A stretch of 64,000 nt of DNA from an uncultured Planctomycetaceae bacterium (GTDB taxonomy: Bacteria > Planctomycetota > Planctomycetia > Pirellulales > Thermoguttaceae): assembly GCA_946408825.1 (NCBI GenBank), contig CAMJTU010000003.1, positions 124,001 through 188,000 of the forward strand. Direction: 5' to 3'. Positions within the stretch are counted from its first letter, which is position 1, and each line of letters starts with the position of its first letter. The notes below the pieces were generated by a model, which did no database searches, had not been told where the DNA came from, and saw only the letters and a program-made list of their open reading frames with translations. Below are positions 27,226 to 35,701 of the stretch, piece by piece. A program made the position numbers and the translations under genes.

Positions 27226-28056
27226 TCAAATCTCGACGATCAACCCCGTATGCAGCCGTCGCAAATTCGTTCCTAAAACGCTCTCCAGCAGTTCGCAAGG
27301 ACGTTCGCCCGTGCAGTGGCCCGTATAGAAAACGGCGCCCGTCTCTTTGAGCGCCCGCGCCGTTTCGAGAATCTCTCGCTCGTTCTCCGGCGAATACCCG
27401 CGCTTGCAACGCAGATGAAGCCCGCCGACGACGCCCTCGGGATACGCTCCGTAACGCTCGTAAAACCGCGCGAGAATATTTAGAATTCCGGCGTGAGCGC
27501 AGCCCGCGAAAAGAAAACGCCGTCCGCGCTCTTCGACGACCAGATTCTGCTCATGGTCGAAGTCGTCGGGAGTCCATTCGCCCGACGCCGCGCGACGCAT
27601 GAGGAACGCGTCGCCCCGCGTTTTTACGCGTCGTTCGACATTCCCGAAAAGCGCGACGCCCGGCGCGATCTCCGCGTCTCCGTCGAGGAGCCGCAGCCCC
27701 GGCGCCGCAAAGAGCGCGCGCGGAATCCCAAGATATCGCTCGTCTCCCGGCTCGACATGCCAGAAGTCGCCCGTCGCTTCGCGCCGCATATAGATTCGCG
27801 CCGAAGGATTGCGCCGCGCGAAGGTCGGAACGCCGCCGGTATGGTCGTAATGCCCGTGGCTGACCGTCAGCGTCGGGACCGTCGTCCAGTCGACGCCGAG
27901 CCGCTCCGCGTTCGACCAGACCGCGTCGGACGCGCCCGCGTCCGCGATCAGCCGCCGACCCTCCGACTCGACGTAAAGGCTCAGCCCATGCTCCGAAACT
28001 AATCCCGAGGAAGGACCGGGATTCGGACTGTTTTCGATTAAAACGATAATCCTCAT
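27226..28056 (-). CDS. MBL-fold metallohydrolase
   Basis: 276 residues. The metal motif SHGHYDHTGG (H-x-H-x-D-H) is at about residue 65; further ligands are likely in GCAHAGILN (about 184) and YTGHCTG (about 251). The arrangement, the N-terminal EHGLSLYVE segment and the GGLHL motif match the family annotated as 7,8-dihydropterin-6-yl-methyl-4-(beta-D-ribofuranosyl)aminobenzene 5'-phosphate synthase-like hydrolases, a label that does not fix the substrate in bacteria. Starts 30 nt downstream of the stop of the DUF1016 gene on the same strand, so co-transcription is possible. Confidence 0.85.
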   Translation of the reverse strand: MRIIVLIENSPNPGPSSGLVSEHGLSLYVESEGRRLIADAGASDAVWSNAERLGVDWTTVPTLTVSHGHYDHTGGVPTFARRNPSARIYMRREATGDFWHVEPGDERYLGIPRALFAAPGLRLLDGDAEIAPGVALFGNVERRVKTRGDAFLMRRAASGEWTPDDFDHEQNLVVEERGRRFLFAGCAHAGILNILARFYERYGAYPEGVVGGLHLRCKRGYSPENEREILETARALKETGAVFYTGHCTGERPCELLESVLGTNLRRLHTGLIVEI

Positions 28057-28086
28057 GAAAATTCCCGTTACGCGACAACGCGCCGC

Positions 28087-29151
28087 CTACTCGATTTTGT
28101 CCGCGTTTTCGTCGGAAATCGAACGTTGCGCGTAAAAGAGTTGTTTCTGACGTTCAATCTCGACGCGCAGTTGTTCTTTGGTCGGGAGATACGTCAAGTA
28201 TTTCGCCATGAAGAGCCGGTCGTTATCATGAAGAACGGAGTATCGCGCGACGTCTTCGTCCGTCTCCGAACAGAGGAGAATCCCAATCGTCGGGTTTTCG
28301 CCGTTGTTGCGTTTTAAATCGTCGTACATTCGAGTATACATGTCGATTTGCCCGACGTCCTGATGGGTAATCTTGCCGATCTTGAGGTCGATTAACACAT
28401 AGCAGCGCAGTTCGATATTATAGAAGACAAGGTCGATATAGTAATCTTCCGTTTCCGTAACGATATGCTGCTGACGCGCGACAAATGCGAATCCTCGCCC
28501 CATTTCGAGCATAAAGTCGGTAAGATGAGCGAGAAGCGCCGATTCAAGATCAGACTCGACGTAGGAATCCTGCGTTCTGAACCCGAGAAATTCCGCGACG
28601 ATCGGACTCTTGATTAGCGCGGACGGCGCCTTCTGAAACGCCGCCGTCTTTTCCTTCATCTCCGCGACAACCTGCTCCTTTTTCGGAGATTGCAGAAGGC
28701 GGTAGTAATATTGGGTCGCAATATTGCGGTCAAGCGTCCGCGAACTCCACCCTGCGGTCGCCGCCTCGTTCAAATACCAAAGACGCGCGTTTTCGTCCGG
28801 AACGCGGAGGAGCGAGCGAAAATGAGTCCATGAGAGATTTGGCACGCGCGCGTGCCAAATCTCCGGATCGGGGAAATAAACGTAAAATTGCCGATAATTT
28901 CTCAGATTCCGATCTGTAAACCCGCTTCCAAACTCGGCGGTCAATTCTTTAGCGAGGACGGCGATCAGGCGTTTTCCATACTCCGCCCTTTCTTCTCCTT
29001 TTTGTTCTTCTTCGACAATGCGTCTGCCGACGTTCCAGTATGTCGTCAACATTTCGCGGTTCGTCGCGGCGTACGCGGCGGTTCGCCCCGCTGAAATGTT
29101 CTCTCTGACGTCCGAAAGGACATGACGAAAAGGAACAAGCGAATCTTCCAT
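28087..29151 (-). CDS. DUF1016 (YhcG-type) PD-(D/E)XK nuclease
   Basis: 354 residues from ATG 29151 (MEDSLVPFRHVLSD). N-terminal DUF1016_N helical domain with YWNVGRRIVEEEQKG and YGKRLIAVLAKEL and the typical RNLRNYRQFY; C-terminal nuclease domain with FVARQQHI, YYIDLVFYN and CYVLIDLKIG, the last two giving the D...D-x-K active-site residues. The family is common in accessory regions and is linked by its fold and context to restriction-like DNA cleavage, but no partner gene is next to it here. A promoter lies at 29238-29265. Confidence 0.9.
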   Translation of the reverse strand: MEDSLVPFRHVLSDVRENISAGRTAAYAATNREMLTTYWNVGRRIVEEEQKGEERAEYGKRLIAVLAKELTAEFGSGFTDRNLRNYRQFYVYFPDPEIWHARVPNLSWTHFRSLLRVPDENARLWYLNEAATAGWSSRTLDRNIATQYYYRLLQSPKKEQVVAEMKEKTAAFQKAPSALIKSPIVAEFLGFRTQDSYVESDLESALLAHLTDFMLEMGRGFAFVARQQHIVTETEDYYIDLVFYNIELRCYVLIDLKIGKITHQDVGQIDMYTRMYDDLKRNNGENPTIGILLCSETDEDVARYSVLHDNDRLFMAKYLTYLPTKEQLRVEIERQKQLFYAQRSISDENADKIE

Positions 29152-29579
29152 ACGCGACCTCGACTCTAACAAAAACCCTGGGAGCGTCCTCTTTCTTTCG
29201 GGGGTTCGTCTCAAAGGGACGCCCTATATGATACGCGATAATACCCGTTTTTTCCGCGTCGTCAAGAAAAAAGGCTTTGATTTCGACGCCTCAAAACGTC
29301 CCAAACGACGCCCGTCGCAACGTTCAACCGCACAGCGTCGACTTACGACGTTCGAGCTTTTGTATAACCTCAGGAGGAGATTGGTTCTCCGACGCGTCCG
29401 AAATTAATTTGCGCGTATTGAAAAAAAAAAACGATTGTAGGATATAGATAAGAAGTCCAGATTGATTCCCGACTTCGCAAGAAGTTCGACGGTTCTGCGC
29501 GGGAATTTTCCTAGCTTCGGCGCAAAGAGCGACCCTACATTGGAGAAATATCGCGTTTATCCCGAAAGGAGAAAAAATC
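29152..29579. other. Divergent intergenic region (DUF1016 / LRR gene 1)
   Basis: Holds the DUF1016 promoter on the minus strand and the leader of LRR gene 1. From about 29450 to 29579 the leader (for example AGAAGTTCGACGGT) matches the leader of LRR gene 2 at about 33945-34076, so the duplication covers upstream sequence. AAAGGAG lies 8 nt before the LRR start. Confidence 0.6.
29238..29265 (-). promoter_or_regulatory. Promoter of the DUF1016 gene
   Basis: Minus strand TTGACG (29265-29260), 16-nt spacer, TATTAT (29243-29238), about 87 nt before ATG 29151. Confidence 0.55.
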
Positions 29580-31811
29580 ATGCGTCCCTCAACGATCGAA
29601 AAATCTTTGTTCGTCGCGTTCTTCTCGGCGTTTCTTTCTTTGACCTCGTTAACCGCCATGGGGCAGGAAAAGTGGGTCGTCTTTCTGACGTCGGACGACG
29701 CGGTTAAGTTGCTCGACGTCGACGGTTCGACGGACGGCGTCGAAAAGTTAAAGATTCCGTCGACGCTGCGCGCGGAGGATATCGCGTCCATGACGACCTA
29801 CTCCTCCGACGAAGAAATCGCGCCCGAAGAGGGACGGGAATACCGCGTCGTGGAAGCGTCTTTCAGAAGAGATTTCCCAAGCTGCCGGACGCTTGTCTTA
29901 TCTAATCAAATTCCCGAGGAGTTTTTCGGTTGTCTCGTAGGAGACCCGTCGTTCTTCGACGCGTTTCCCGCCCTTGGGGCGTTCGAGGTCGAAGGAACCC
30001 CGTCTCCCGAGAGTCCAGCCGCCTTGGAAACGATCGACGGAGTCCTTTTTGTAAAAATCCTAGTGGACGAAAGCGACTGGGTTAGGGCGGGCGCTAGATT
30101 ATTGGTCAAATGTCCGCCGACGCTCGCGCCTGAAGAATATGTCGTCTCGGGTTCGACGATATGTGTTCTTCCGTGTGCGTTCAGAGGATGCGATTCGCTC
30201 AAGAAAGTCGTTTTGCCTAAAAGTCTAATCATAATCGGGGGGTCGGCTTTTGCCGACTGCGTCTCTCTTTCAGCGATCAATTTTCCCGAGGGACTCAAAC
30301 GCGTCGACGAAGCCGCCTTCTGGGGCTGCTCCTCCCTGACGGGCGAGATCGTCTTTCCTAAATCGCTCGAGCGCGTCGGGAACGGCGCGTTCTGCAAAGC
30401 GCCGGTCAAAGGCTTCGTCGTCCCGGACGACGCCGAGTATTTCAAGACGGTCGGCGGCGTTCTCTTCTCGAAGGATATGAAGCGGCTCATATGCTATCCG
30501 CGCGGCGGCGCGACGGAGTACGCGATTCCCGAGACGGTCGAGACGATCGAATATCGCGCGTTCGCGGATTGCGTCGCGCTGAAAAAAGTCGCGCTGCCGA
30601 AAGGGCTGAAAAAGATCGGACCGTGGGCGTTCGCCGCGTGCGAGGCGCTCGCCGGCGAACTCGCGCTGCCCGACGGAGTGACGGAAATCAGCGACGGCGC
30701 GTTCTGGAAGTGCGAAAAGTTGACGAAACTCGTTTTGCCGCGCGAACTCAAGACGCTCGGCGAAAAGGCGTTCTGGCGTTGCTCGGCGCTTTCGGGCGAG
30801 ATAACGATTCCCGCCGGGGTCGCAGTGATTCCGAAATACGCGTTTGAAAGCTGCGCGTCGATAACGTCCGTCGTCCTTCCGGAGGGGCTGACGGAAATCC
30901 AAGAAGGCGCGTTCCAATATTGCAGATCCCTTTCGGGCGAACTACGCCTTCCGAAGTCGTTCCAAATCCTCGAGAGATGGGCGTTCCGATATAGTCCGAT
31001 CGAATCGTTTGTCGCCGAAGAAGAAAACGAGGCGTTCGAGACGGTCGACGGCGTTCTCTTTATGAAGGGACGCGAAAAGCTCCTCAGTTATCCTATCGGA
31101 CGCGCCGCAAAGGAATATTCCGTTCCCGAAGAGGTCAAATGGATCGCGCCCGGCGCGTTTTCCGACTGTCTGGCGCTCGAGACGGTCGCGTTTCCCAACG
31201 GTCTCGAGGTCATTCATGATACGGCCTTCATGGGATGCAAATCGTTAAAGGGCAAGATTACGCTCCCGACCGGTCTGGTCAAGTTCGGGTTCGGGCCCGG
31301 CGCGTTCTGCGCGACGCAAGTTGAGGAATTTGAAATCAGTGAAGAGAATCCCTGGTACAAAACGATCGACGGAGTCCTCTTCGAGACGGAAAACGAGAGA
31401 GCCGGCCTAGGACTTGTCGCCTACCCCGGCGGTCGTCAGGCGAAGGAATACGTCGCGCCGGAAAACGCTGTCTTCGTCAGAAGTCGCGCTTTTGCCGACT
31501 GTCAATACATTGAGAAACTCGTCTTTGCGAACGTCGGCTTCTTTTACGACTTCGCGGCAGCCGCGTGCCCTGCCCTCAAGGAAGTCGAATTCAAAGACAA
31601 ACTCGTCATGATCGGTCAGTTTGCGTTCTGGAAGGACGCGACGCTTGAAAAGGTCTCGCTCCCCGATACGCTCAAGATGATCGAATTCGGCGCGTTCTCC
31701 AATTGCGCCGCGCTCTCGGAAATCTCCGTCCCCGCCGACGCGTATATCGTCTCGAACGCGTTTGAAGGGACGAAAGTCGAAGAGCCCGTCCGCCGCCCCG
31801 TCGAACGCTAA
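29580..31811 (+). CDS. Secreted BspA-type leucine-rich repeat protein 1
   Basis: 743 residues. Signal peptide (SLFVAFFSAFLSLTSLTAMG) ends near residue 29. A unique domain of about 130 residues (EKWVVFL, LKIPSTLRAEDIAS) is followed by LRR_5-type repeats of about 23 residues: AFADCVSLSAINFPEGLKR, AFWGCSSLTGEIVFPKSLE, AFADCVALKKVALPKGLK and others, with three interruptions of the type VDGVLFSKDMKRLICYP. The C-terminus PVRRPVER is shared with LRR protein 2. BspA-type repeats serve in surface adhesion and protein binding. No anchor is visible. Adjacent paralog at 34077-35402 has far fewer repeats. Confidence 0.85.
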   Translation: MRPSTIEKSLFVAFFSAFLSLTSLTAMGQEKWVVFLTSDDAVKLLDVDGSTDGVEKLKIPSTLRAEDIASMTTYSSDEEIAPEEGREYRVVEASFRRDFPSCRTLVLSNQIPEEFFGCLVGDPSFFDAFPALGAFEVEGTPSPESPAALETIDGVLFVKILVDESDWVRAGARLLVKCPPTLAPEEYVVSGSTICVLPCAFRGCDSLKKVVLPKSLIIIGGSAFADCVSLSAINFPEGLKRVDEAAFWGCSSLTGEIVFPKSLERVGNGAFCKAPVKGFVVPDDAEYFKTVGGVLFSKDMKRLICYPRGGATEYAIPETVETIEYRAFADCVALKKVALPKGLKKIGPWAFAACEALAGELALPDGVTEISDGAFWKCEKLTKLVLPRELKTLGEKAFWRCSALSGEITIPAGVAVIPKYAFESCASITSVVLPEGLTEIQEGAFQYCRSLSGELRLPKSFQILERWAFRYSPIESFVAEEENEAFETVDGVLFMKGREKLLSYPIGRAAKEYSVPEEVKWIAPGAFSDCLALETVAFPNGLEVIHDTAFMGCKSLKGKITLPTGLVKFGFGPGAFCATQVEEFEISEENPWYKTIDGVLFETENERAGLGLVAYPGGRQAKEYVAPENAVFVRSRAFADCQYIEKLVFANVGFFYDFAAAACPALKEVEFKDKLVMIGQFAFWKDATLEKVSLPDTLKMIEFGAFSNCAALSEISVPADAYIVSNAFEGTKVEEPVRRPVER

Positions 31812-31849
31812 CCGACCCGCTTTGCGCGATCTCGCGACGATAGAATAGT

Positions 31850-31895
31850 AAACGCGGTCGAACGCTTACCTCAAAGGGGCGTTCGACCGCGTTTT
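31850..31895 (+). terminator. Terminator between LRR gene 1 and the convergent transpeptidase gene
   Basis: AAACGCGGTCGAACG (31850-31864) pairs perfectly with CGTTCGACCGCGTTT, followed by T; 15-bp stem, likely bidirectional. Confidence 0.85.
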
Positions 31896-31932
31896 GAGTT
31901 CTTACGAGCAACGTCGAGAACCGACGCGTCTA

Positions 31933-32721
31933 TTACGGATTGCCTTTCTTGGGCCATGTAACGTCGGACCAGTCGTCCGTTCCAGCGAGCGCCTCGTAGG
32001 AGTCGATGACGACGACGGTTTTCTCGTCGACGCGCCGCATCACGAACTTCATCACGTCTTCCGGGATCGCGACGCAGCCGCCGGTGAAGGGTCGCGCGGG
32101 TCCGAAGCAGTGCAGGAAGAAGCCGGAGCCTTTGCCGGGAACGCCCTCTTCGTTGTAACTGATGTTCAGACAGTATTGATAGTGATAGACGTAATCGACG
32201 ATATGTTCCGATTCGCCGTTCGGAAAGTCGTATTCGGGAAGCTCTTTCGCGTCGACCAGTTGATTATACCGCCCGCCCTCTCGATGATCGCAGGACCAAT
32301 ACGTGTCGTTACCCGCTTTGACGTACGGGATCGCGCAGCCGGGATCGTCGGCGATTCCGAACGCGCGGTTGAATCGGAAGACGCCCTGCGGCGTCGTGGG
32401 GACGCTTTCGCGCGCCGCGCCGATACCGTTTCGCCCGACAAACCCCGGCGTCGTCATGACCATCCGCCAAGAGCCGTCCTTCTGCTTCTCATGAAGCGAG
32501 ATCCACGCGGTCGTCTGATCGACCTTGAACGCCGCGACGACAAAAAGCTGCTCCGCGTTCTTCGCCGCGTCGAGCTTCCCGACCCAGTCGGGCGACGCCA
32601 CGTTGATCGCTTGATAGCAGCCGTCGTCGGCGTCTTTCTCCTGCGCCCTGACGACGGCGCCGCCTAAAAGCAAAAGCAAGAGCGCCGCAAACGCCGTCGT
32701 CGTCATAACAGTTTTCTTCAT
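31933..32721 (-). CDS. L,D-transpeptidase (YkuD domain), copy 1
   Basis: 262 residues from ATG 32721 (GGGGAG 7 nt upstream). Signal peptide (AFAALLLLLLGGAVVRA) ends near residue 27. YkuD features: SLHEKQKDGSWRMVMTTPG, TTPQGVFRFN, and the catalytic region FFLHCFGPARPFTGGCVAIPE with the Cys nucleophile in GGC and the upstream His. The usual HG pair reads HC. These enzymes form 3-3 or protein links in peptidoglycan; planctomycetes have peptidoglycan, so wall remodelling or attachment of surface proteins is plausible. Tandem with copy 2, between two LRR genes. Confidence 0.88.
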   Translation of the reverse strand: MKKTVMTTTAFAALLLLLLGGAVVRAQEKDADDGCYQAINVASPDWVGKLDAAKNAEQLFVVAAFKVDQTTAWISLHEKQKDGSWRMVMTTPGFVGRNGIGAARESVPTTPQGVFRFNRAFGIADDPGCAIPYVKAGNDTYWSCDHREGGRYNQLVDAKELPEYDFPNGESEHIVDYVYHYQYCLNISYNEEGVPGKGSGFFLHCFGPARPFTGGCVAIPEDVMKFVMRRVDEKTVVVIDSYEALAGTDDWSDVTWPKKGNP

Positions 32722-32775
32722 AAACAATCTCCCCGAGTCGTGTTGGAACAGAATGAATCAGCCGGGCGCTGAAGA

Positions 32776-33546
32776 TCACCATGGGACTTCCTGCGGCCAA
32801 GCGCTCTCGGGCCAGACGTCCGACCCCGCGAGCGCTTCGTAGGAGTCGATGACGACGACGGTCTTCTCGTCGACGCGCCGCATCACGAACTTCATCACGG
32901 GCTCCGGAATCGCGACGCAGCCGGCGGAAAAGGGTCTCGCGGGTCCGAAGCAATGGAGGAAAATGCCCGAACCCAGACCGGGAACGCGCTCTTCGTTGTA
33001 ACTGATGTTCAGACAGTACTGATAGTGATAAACGTAATCGGCGAGATGTTCCGAGTTTCCATGATGGAGTTTGAACTCGGGGACGTCTTTGGCGTTGACC
33101 AGCTCGTTATAGCGCAGCTGTTCGCCGGACCAATAGGAATCGTCGTCCACCTTGACGTACGGGATCGCGCAGCCGGGATCGTCGGCGATTCCAAAGGCGC
33201 GGTTGAAGTGGAAGACTCCCTGCGGCGTCTTCATATCCCCTTCGCGTTTCTTGCCGAGTCCCTTTTTCCCGATGAAGCCGGGCGTCGTCATGACCATCCG
33301 CCACGACCCGTCCTTCTGCTTTTCATGGAGCGAGATCCATGCGCCCGTCGCGTCGGGGTTGAACGCCGCCACGACGAGCATTTGCTCCGCGTCCTTCGCG
33401 GCGTCGAGTTTTCCCACCCATTCGGGCGACGCGACGTCGATCGCGGAATAGCCGCCGTTAGATTTTGGCTCCTGCGCGCTTGCGCCGCAAAAAGTCCAAG
33501 CCAAAAGAAACGCCGTCGCCGTTAAAAAAACGCTCTTTTTATTCAT
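32776..33546 (-). CDS. L,D-transpeptidase (YkuD domain), copy 2
   Basis: 256 residues from ATG 33546 with GAGGAG 7 nt upstream. Signal peptide (FLTATAFLLAWTFCGASA) and the same YkuD motifs as copy 1: SLHEKQKDGSWRMVMTTPG, KTPQGVFHFN, FLHCFGPARPFSAGCVAIPE with catalytic Cys. The two proteins are near identical over most of the catalytic part and diverge in the signal peptide and the last residues, indicating a recent tandem duplication. Ends 54 nt before copy 1 starts; likely one operon. Confidence 0.88.
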   Translation of the reverse strand: MNKKSVFLTATAFLLAWTFCGASAQEPKSNGGYSAIDVASPEWVGKLDAAKDAEQMLVVAAFNPDATGAWISLHEKQKDGSWRMVMTTPGFIGKKGLGKKREGDMKTPQGVFHFNRAFGIADDPGCAIPYVKVDDDSYWSGEQLRYNELVNAKDVPEFKLHHGNSEHLADYVYHYQYCLNISYNEERVPGLGSGIFLHCFGPARPFSAGCVAIPEPVMKFVMRRVDEKTVVVIDSYEALAGSDVWPESAWPQEVPW

Positions 33547-34076
33547 CGACAATCTCCTCGTCTAAATATTCAGGCGACGCGCTTTTCCAACGGCATGATT
33601 ATCCCGGTCGAAACGTCTTCCTTCGCGTCGCCTTGCGGAAATTATACGGCGCGGCGCGACGGAAACAACTTTCAAATCAAATTTTCTAACATTCCGTCGC
33701 GACGCTCCTAAATTTGACTTGAATTGACTGCAAGAAAATTGCAAAATATTGCGCAAACGCGATGAGACGAAACGATAAACGACAAAGCTATTTGTTCTCG
33801 TAACTTGAACCGAAGCGAGCTATCACGTCTGAAAAAGCGATTCGTTTCGCCAAGTCCTTATCGTTGCCGTCGCCTCGACCGATTAATTCTATCGTTTGCT
33901 AGGGATATTGAAAAAAATCGACAACATTGCAATCCAGCAAGGGGATAGAGACACTCTCCGACCTTGCGAGAAGTTCGACGGTCTTTCGCTAGGGATTCTC
34001 CAAGGTTCCACACAAAGTTCTGCGTCGCTCTTTACTTCGATAGCAGTCCCTTGCTCCAACGGAAAGGAAAACAGTC
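33547..34076. other. Divergent intergenic region before LRR gene 2
   Basis: AT-rich region of 530 nt without a gene. From about 33945 it is the duplicated leader of the LRR genes; AAAGGAAA precedes the LRR2 start. No clear promoter pair was recognised. Confidence 0.5.
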
Positions 34077-35402
34077 ATGCGTCTCTCAACATTTGGAAAT
34101 GTTTTATTGATCGCGTTCTTCTCGACGTTTCTTTCTTTGACCGCGTTAACCGCCATGGCGCAGGAAAAATGGGTCGTCGTCCGGTTGACGGACAGCGCGG
34201 TCAGGTTGGTCGACGTCGACGGTTCGGCAAGCGCTATCGAAAAGTTAAAGATACCGTCTACGTTACGCGCGGAGGATATCGCGTCCATGACGACCGCCGA
34301 CGACGAAAAAATCGCGCCCGAAGAGGGTCGGGAATACCTCGTCGTGAGAGCGTCTTTCAGAAGAGCTTTCCCAAACTGTCGAACGCTCGTCGTTTCGCAA
34401 AAGAATCCATACGTTTTGGACAAGCTTATCGAGTCGTCGTTCAACGAGTTTCCGGAACTTGAAGCGTTTGAAGTCGTAGACGCCCCCGATCTTGATCTAG
34501 GCGCGGGTCTAGAAATAAAGCCAGGCCAAGAAATAAAGTATTCGGACGATTCGCTAGATTGCTACCTCCCCGCTCCCGCTAATCAAAACGCGGGTCTCGA
34601 GGTTATCGACGGAGCGCTTTTTGCGGTCGCTTATTCTGAAAACAACCGGATGTTGATTAAGTATCCGCCGAAACGGGGAATAAAACGCGACGCCTCGGGC
34701 GCGATAATCGCGCCTTCGGAATACGTCGTCCCGGATTCGACGACGTATATCGCTCCGAACGCGTTCAGAGGATGCGATTCGCTCAAAAAAATCGTTTTAC
34801 CCAAATATCTAAATCTAATCGGGAGTTTTGCTTTCGCCGACTGCGCTTCTCTTTCGGAGATCAATTTCCCCGAAGAATTGCAATGGATCGAGCCCGGCGC
34901 CTTCTGGGGCTGCTCCTCTCTTACGGGCGAGATCGTCCTTCCCAAGTCGCTCCGTTACGTCATGAACGATCCGTTCAGCAAGGCGCCGGTCAAGGGCTTC
35001 GTCGTTCCGGACGACGGCGAGTATCTCAAGACGGTCGACGGCGTTCTCTTCTCCAAAGACATGAAGCGGCTCATATGCTATCCTAGCGGCGGCGCGACGG
35101 AGTACGCGATTCCCGAAACGGTCGAGACGATCGAATACCGCGCGTTCGCGGACTGCGTCGCGCTGAAAAAGGTCGCGTTCCCGAAAGGACTGAAAAAGAT
35201 CAGGGCGGGAGCGTTCGCGGCGTGCGAGGCGCTCTCCGGCGAGCTCGCGCTTCCCGACGGCGTTACGGAAATCGGCGACGGCGCGTTCGCCAACTGCTCC
35301 GCGCTCTCGAACGTCTCCGTCCCCGCCGACGCGTCTATTGCGCCGAACGCCTTTAAAGGGACAAAGATCGAAGCGCCCGTCCGACGCCCCGTCGAACGCT
35401 AA
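34077..35402 (+). CDS. Secreted BspA-type leucine-rich repeat protein 2 (short paralog)
   Basis: 441 residues. Signal peptide (FFSTFLSLTALTAMA) and the same N-terminal domain as LRR protein 1 (EKWVVVRL, LKIPSTLRAEDIASMTT). The repeat part is shorter: AFRGCDSLKKIVLPKYL, AFADCASLSEINFPEEL, AFWGCSSLTGEIVLPKSL, AFADCVALKKVAFPKGLK, then directly FANCSALSNVSVPAD and the common end PVRRPVER. Several repeats and two interruptions present in protein 1 are absent. A 45-residue insertion (about 135-180, containing LPAPANQNAGLEVIDGALF) is specific to this copy. Probably a surface adhesin-like protein; function not shown. Confidence 0.85.
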   Translation: MRLSTFGNVLLIAFFSTFLSLTALTAMAQEKWVVVRLTDSAVRLVDVDGSASAIEKLKIPSTLRAEDIASMTTADDEKIAPEEGREYLVVRASFRRAFPNCRTLVVSQKNPYVLDKLIESSFNEFPELEAFEVVDAPDLDLGAGLEIKPGQEIKYSDDSLDCYLPAPANQNAGLEVIDGALFAVAYSENNRMLIKYPPKRGIKRDASGAIIAPSEYVVPDSTTYIAPNAFRGCDSLKKIVLPKYLNLIGSFAFADCASLSEINFPEELQWIEPGAFWGCSSLTGEIVLPKSLRYVMNDPFSKAPVKGFVVPDDGEYLKTVDGVLFSKDMKRLICYPSGGATEYAIPETVETIEYRAFADCVALKKVAFPKGLKKIRAGAFAACEALSGELALPDGVTEIGDGAFANCSALSNVSVPADASIAPNAFKGTKIEAPVRRPVER

Positions 35403-35440
35403 CCGCCCCGCCTTGCGCGATCTCGCGGCAATAGAATAAA

Positions 35441-35487
35441 AAAACGCAGCCGAACGCTTCCCCAAAAGGGATGTTCGACTGCGTTTT
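35441..35487 (+). terminator. Terminator after LRR gene 2 (repeat copy A)
   Basis: AAAACGCAGCCGAAC (35441-35455) and GTTCGACTGCGTTTT (35473-35487) form a stem with one mismatch. Almost the same element follows the Rpn gene at 36616-36661. Confidence 0.8.
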
Positions 35488-35643
35488 ACTTTTTCGGACG
35501 AGAACGGCTATTCCCCGTCTCCCGAAGGCTTTTCAAATTGCAGGCGCTTCGCGTAGAAGATTTGGACCACGCGCGGTCCAAATCTCGACCTGAAAACGTC
35601 TGTTATCCGGCGCGCCGTTTTTCAACGGGCTTGTTCGTTTTCC

Positions 35644-35672
35644 TTGACCATTTGTCAAAAGGAAGTTAAAAT
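35644..35672 (+). promoter_or_regulatory. Promoter of Rpn gene 2 with operator-like palindrome
   Basis: TTGACC (35644-35649), 17-nt spacer, TAAAAT (35667-35672). TTGAC/GTCAA at 35644-35658 is a 5-bp inverted repeat with a 5-nt gap covering the -35 element. AGGAGG at 35688-35693 lies 8 nt before the start. Confidence 0.7.
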
Positions 35673-35701
35673 AGCGTCGTCGACTTCAGGAGGACGTCCC
35701 T

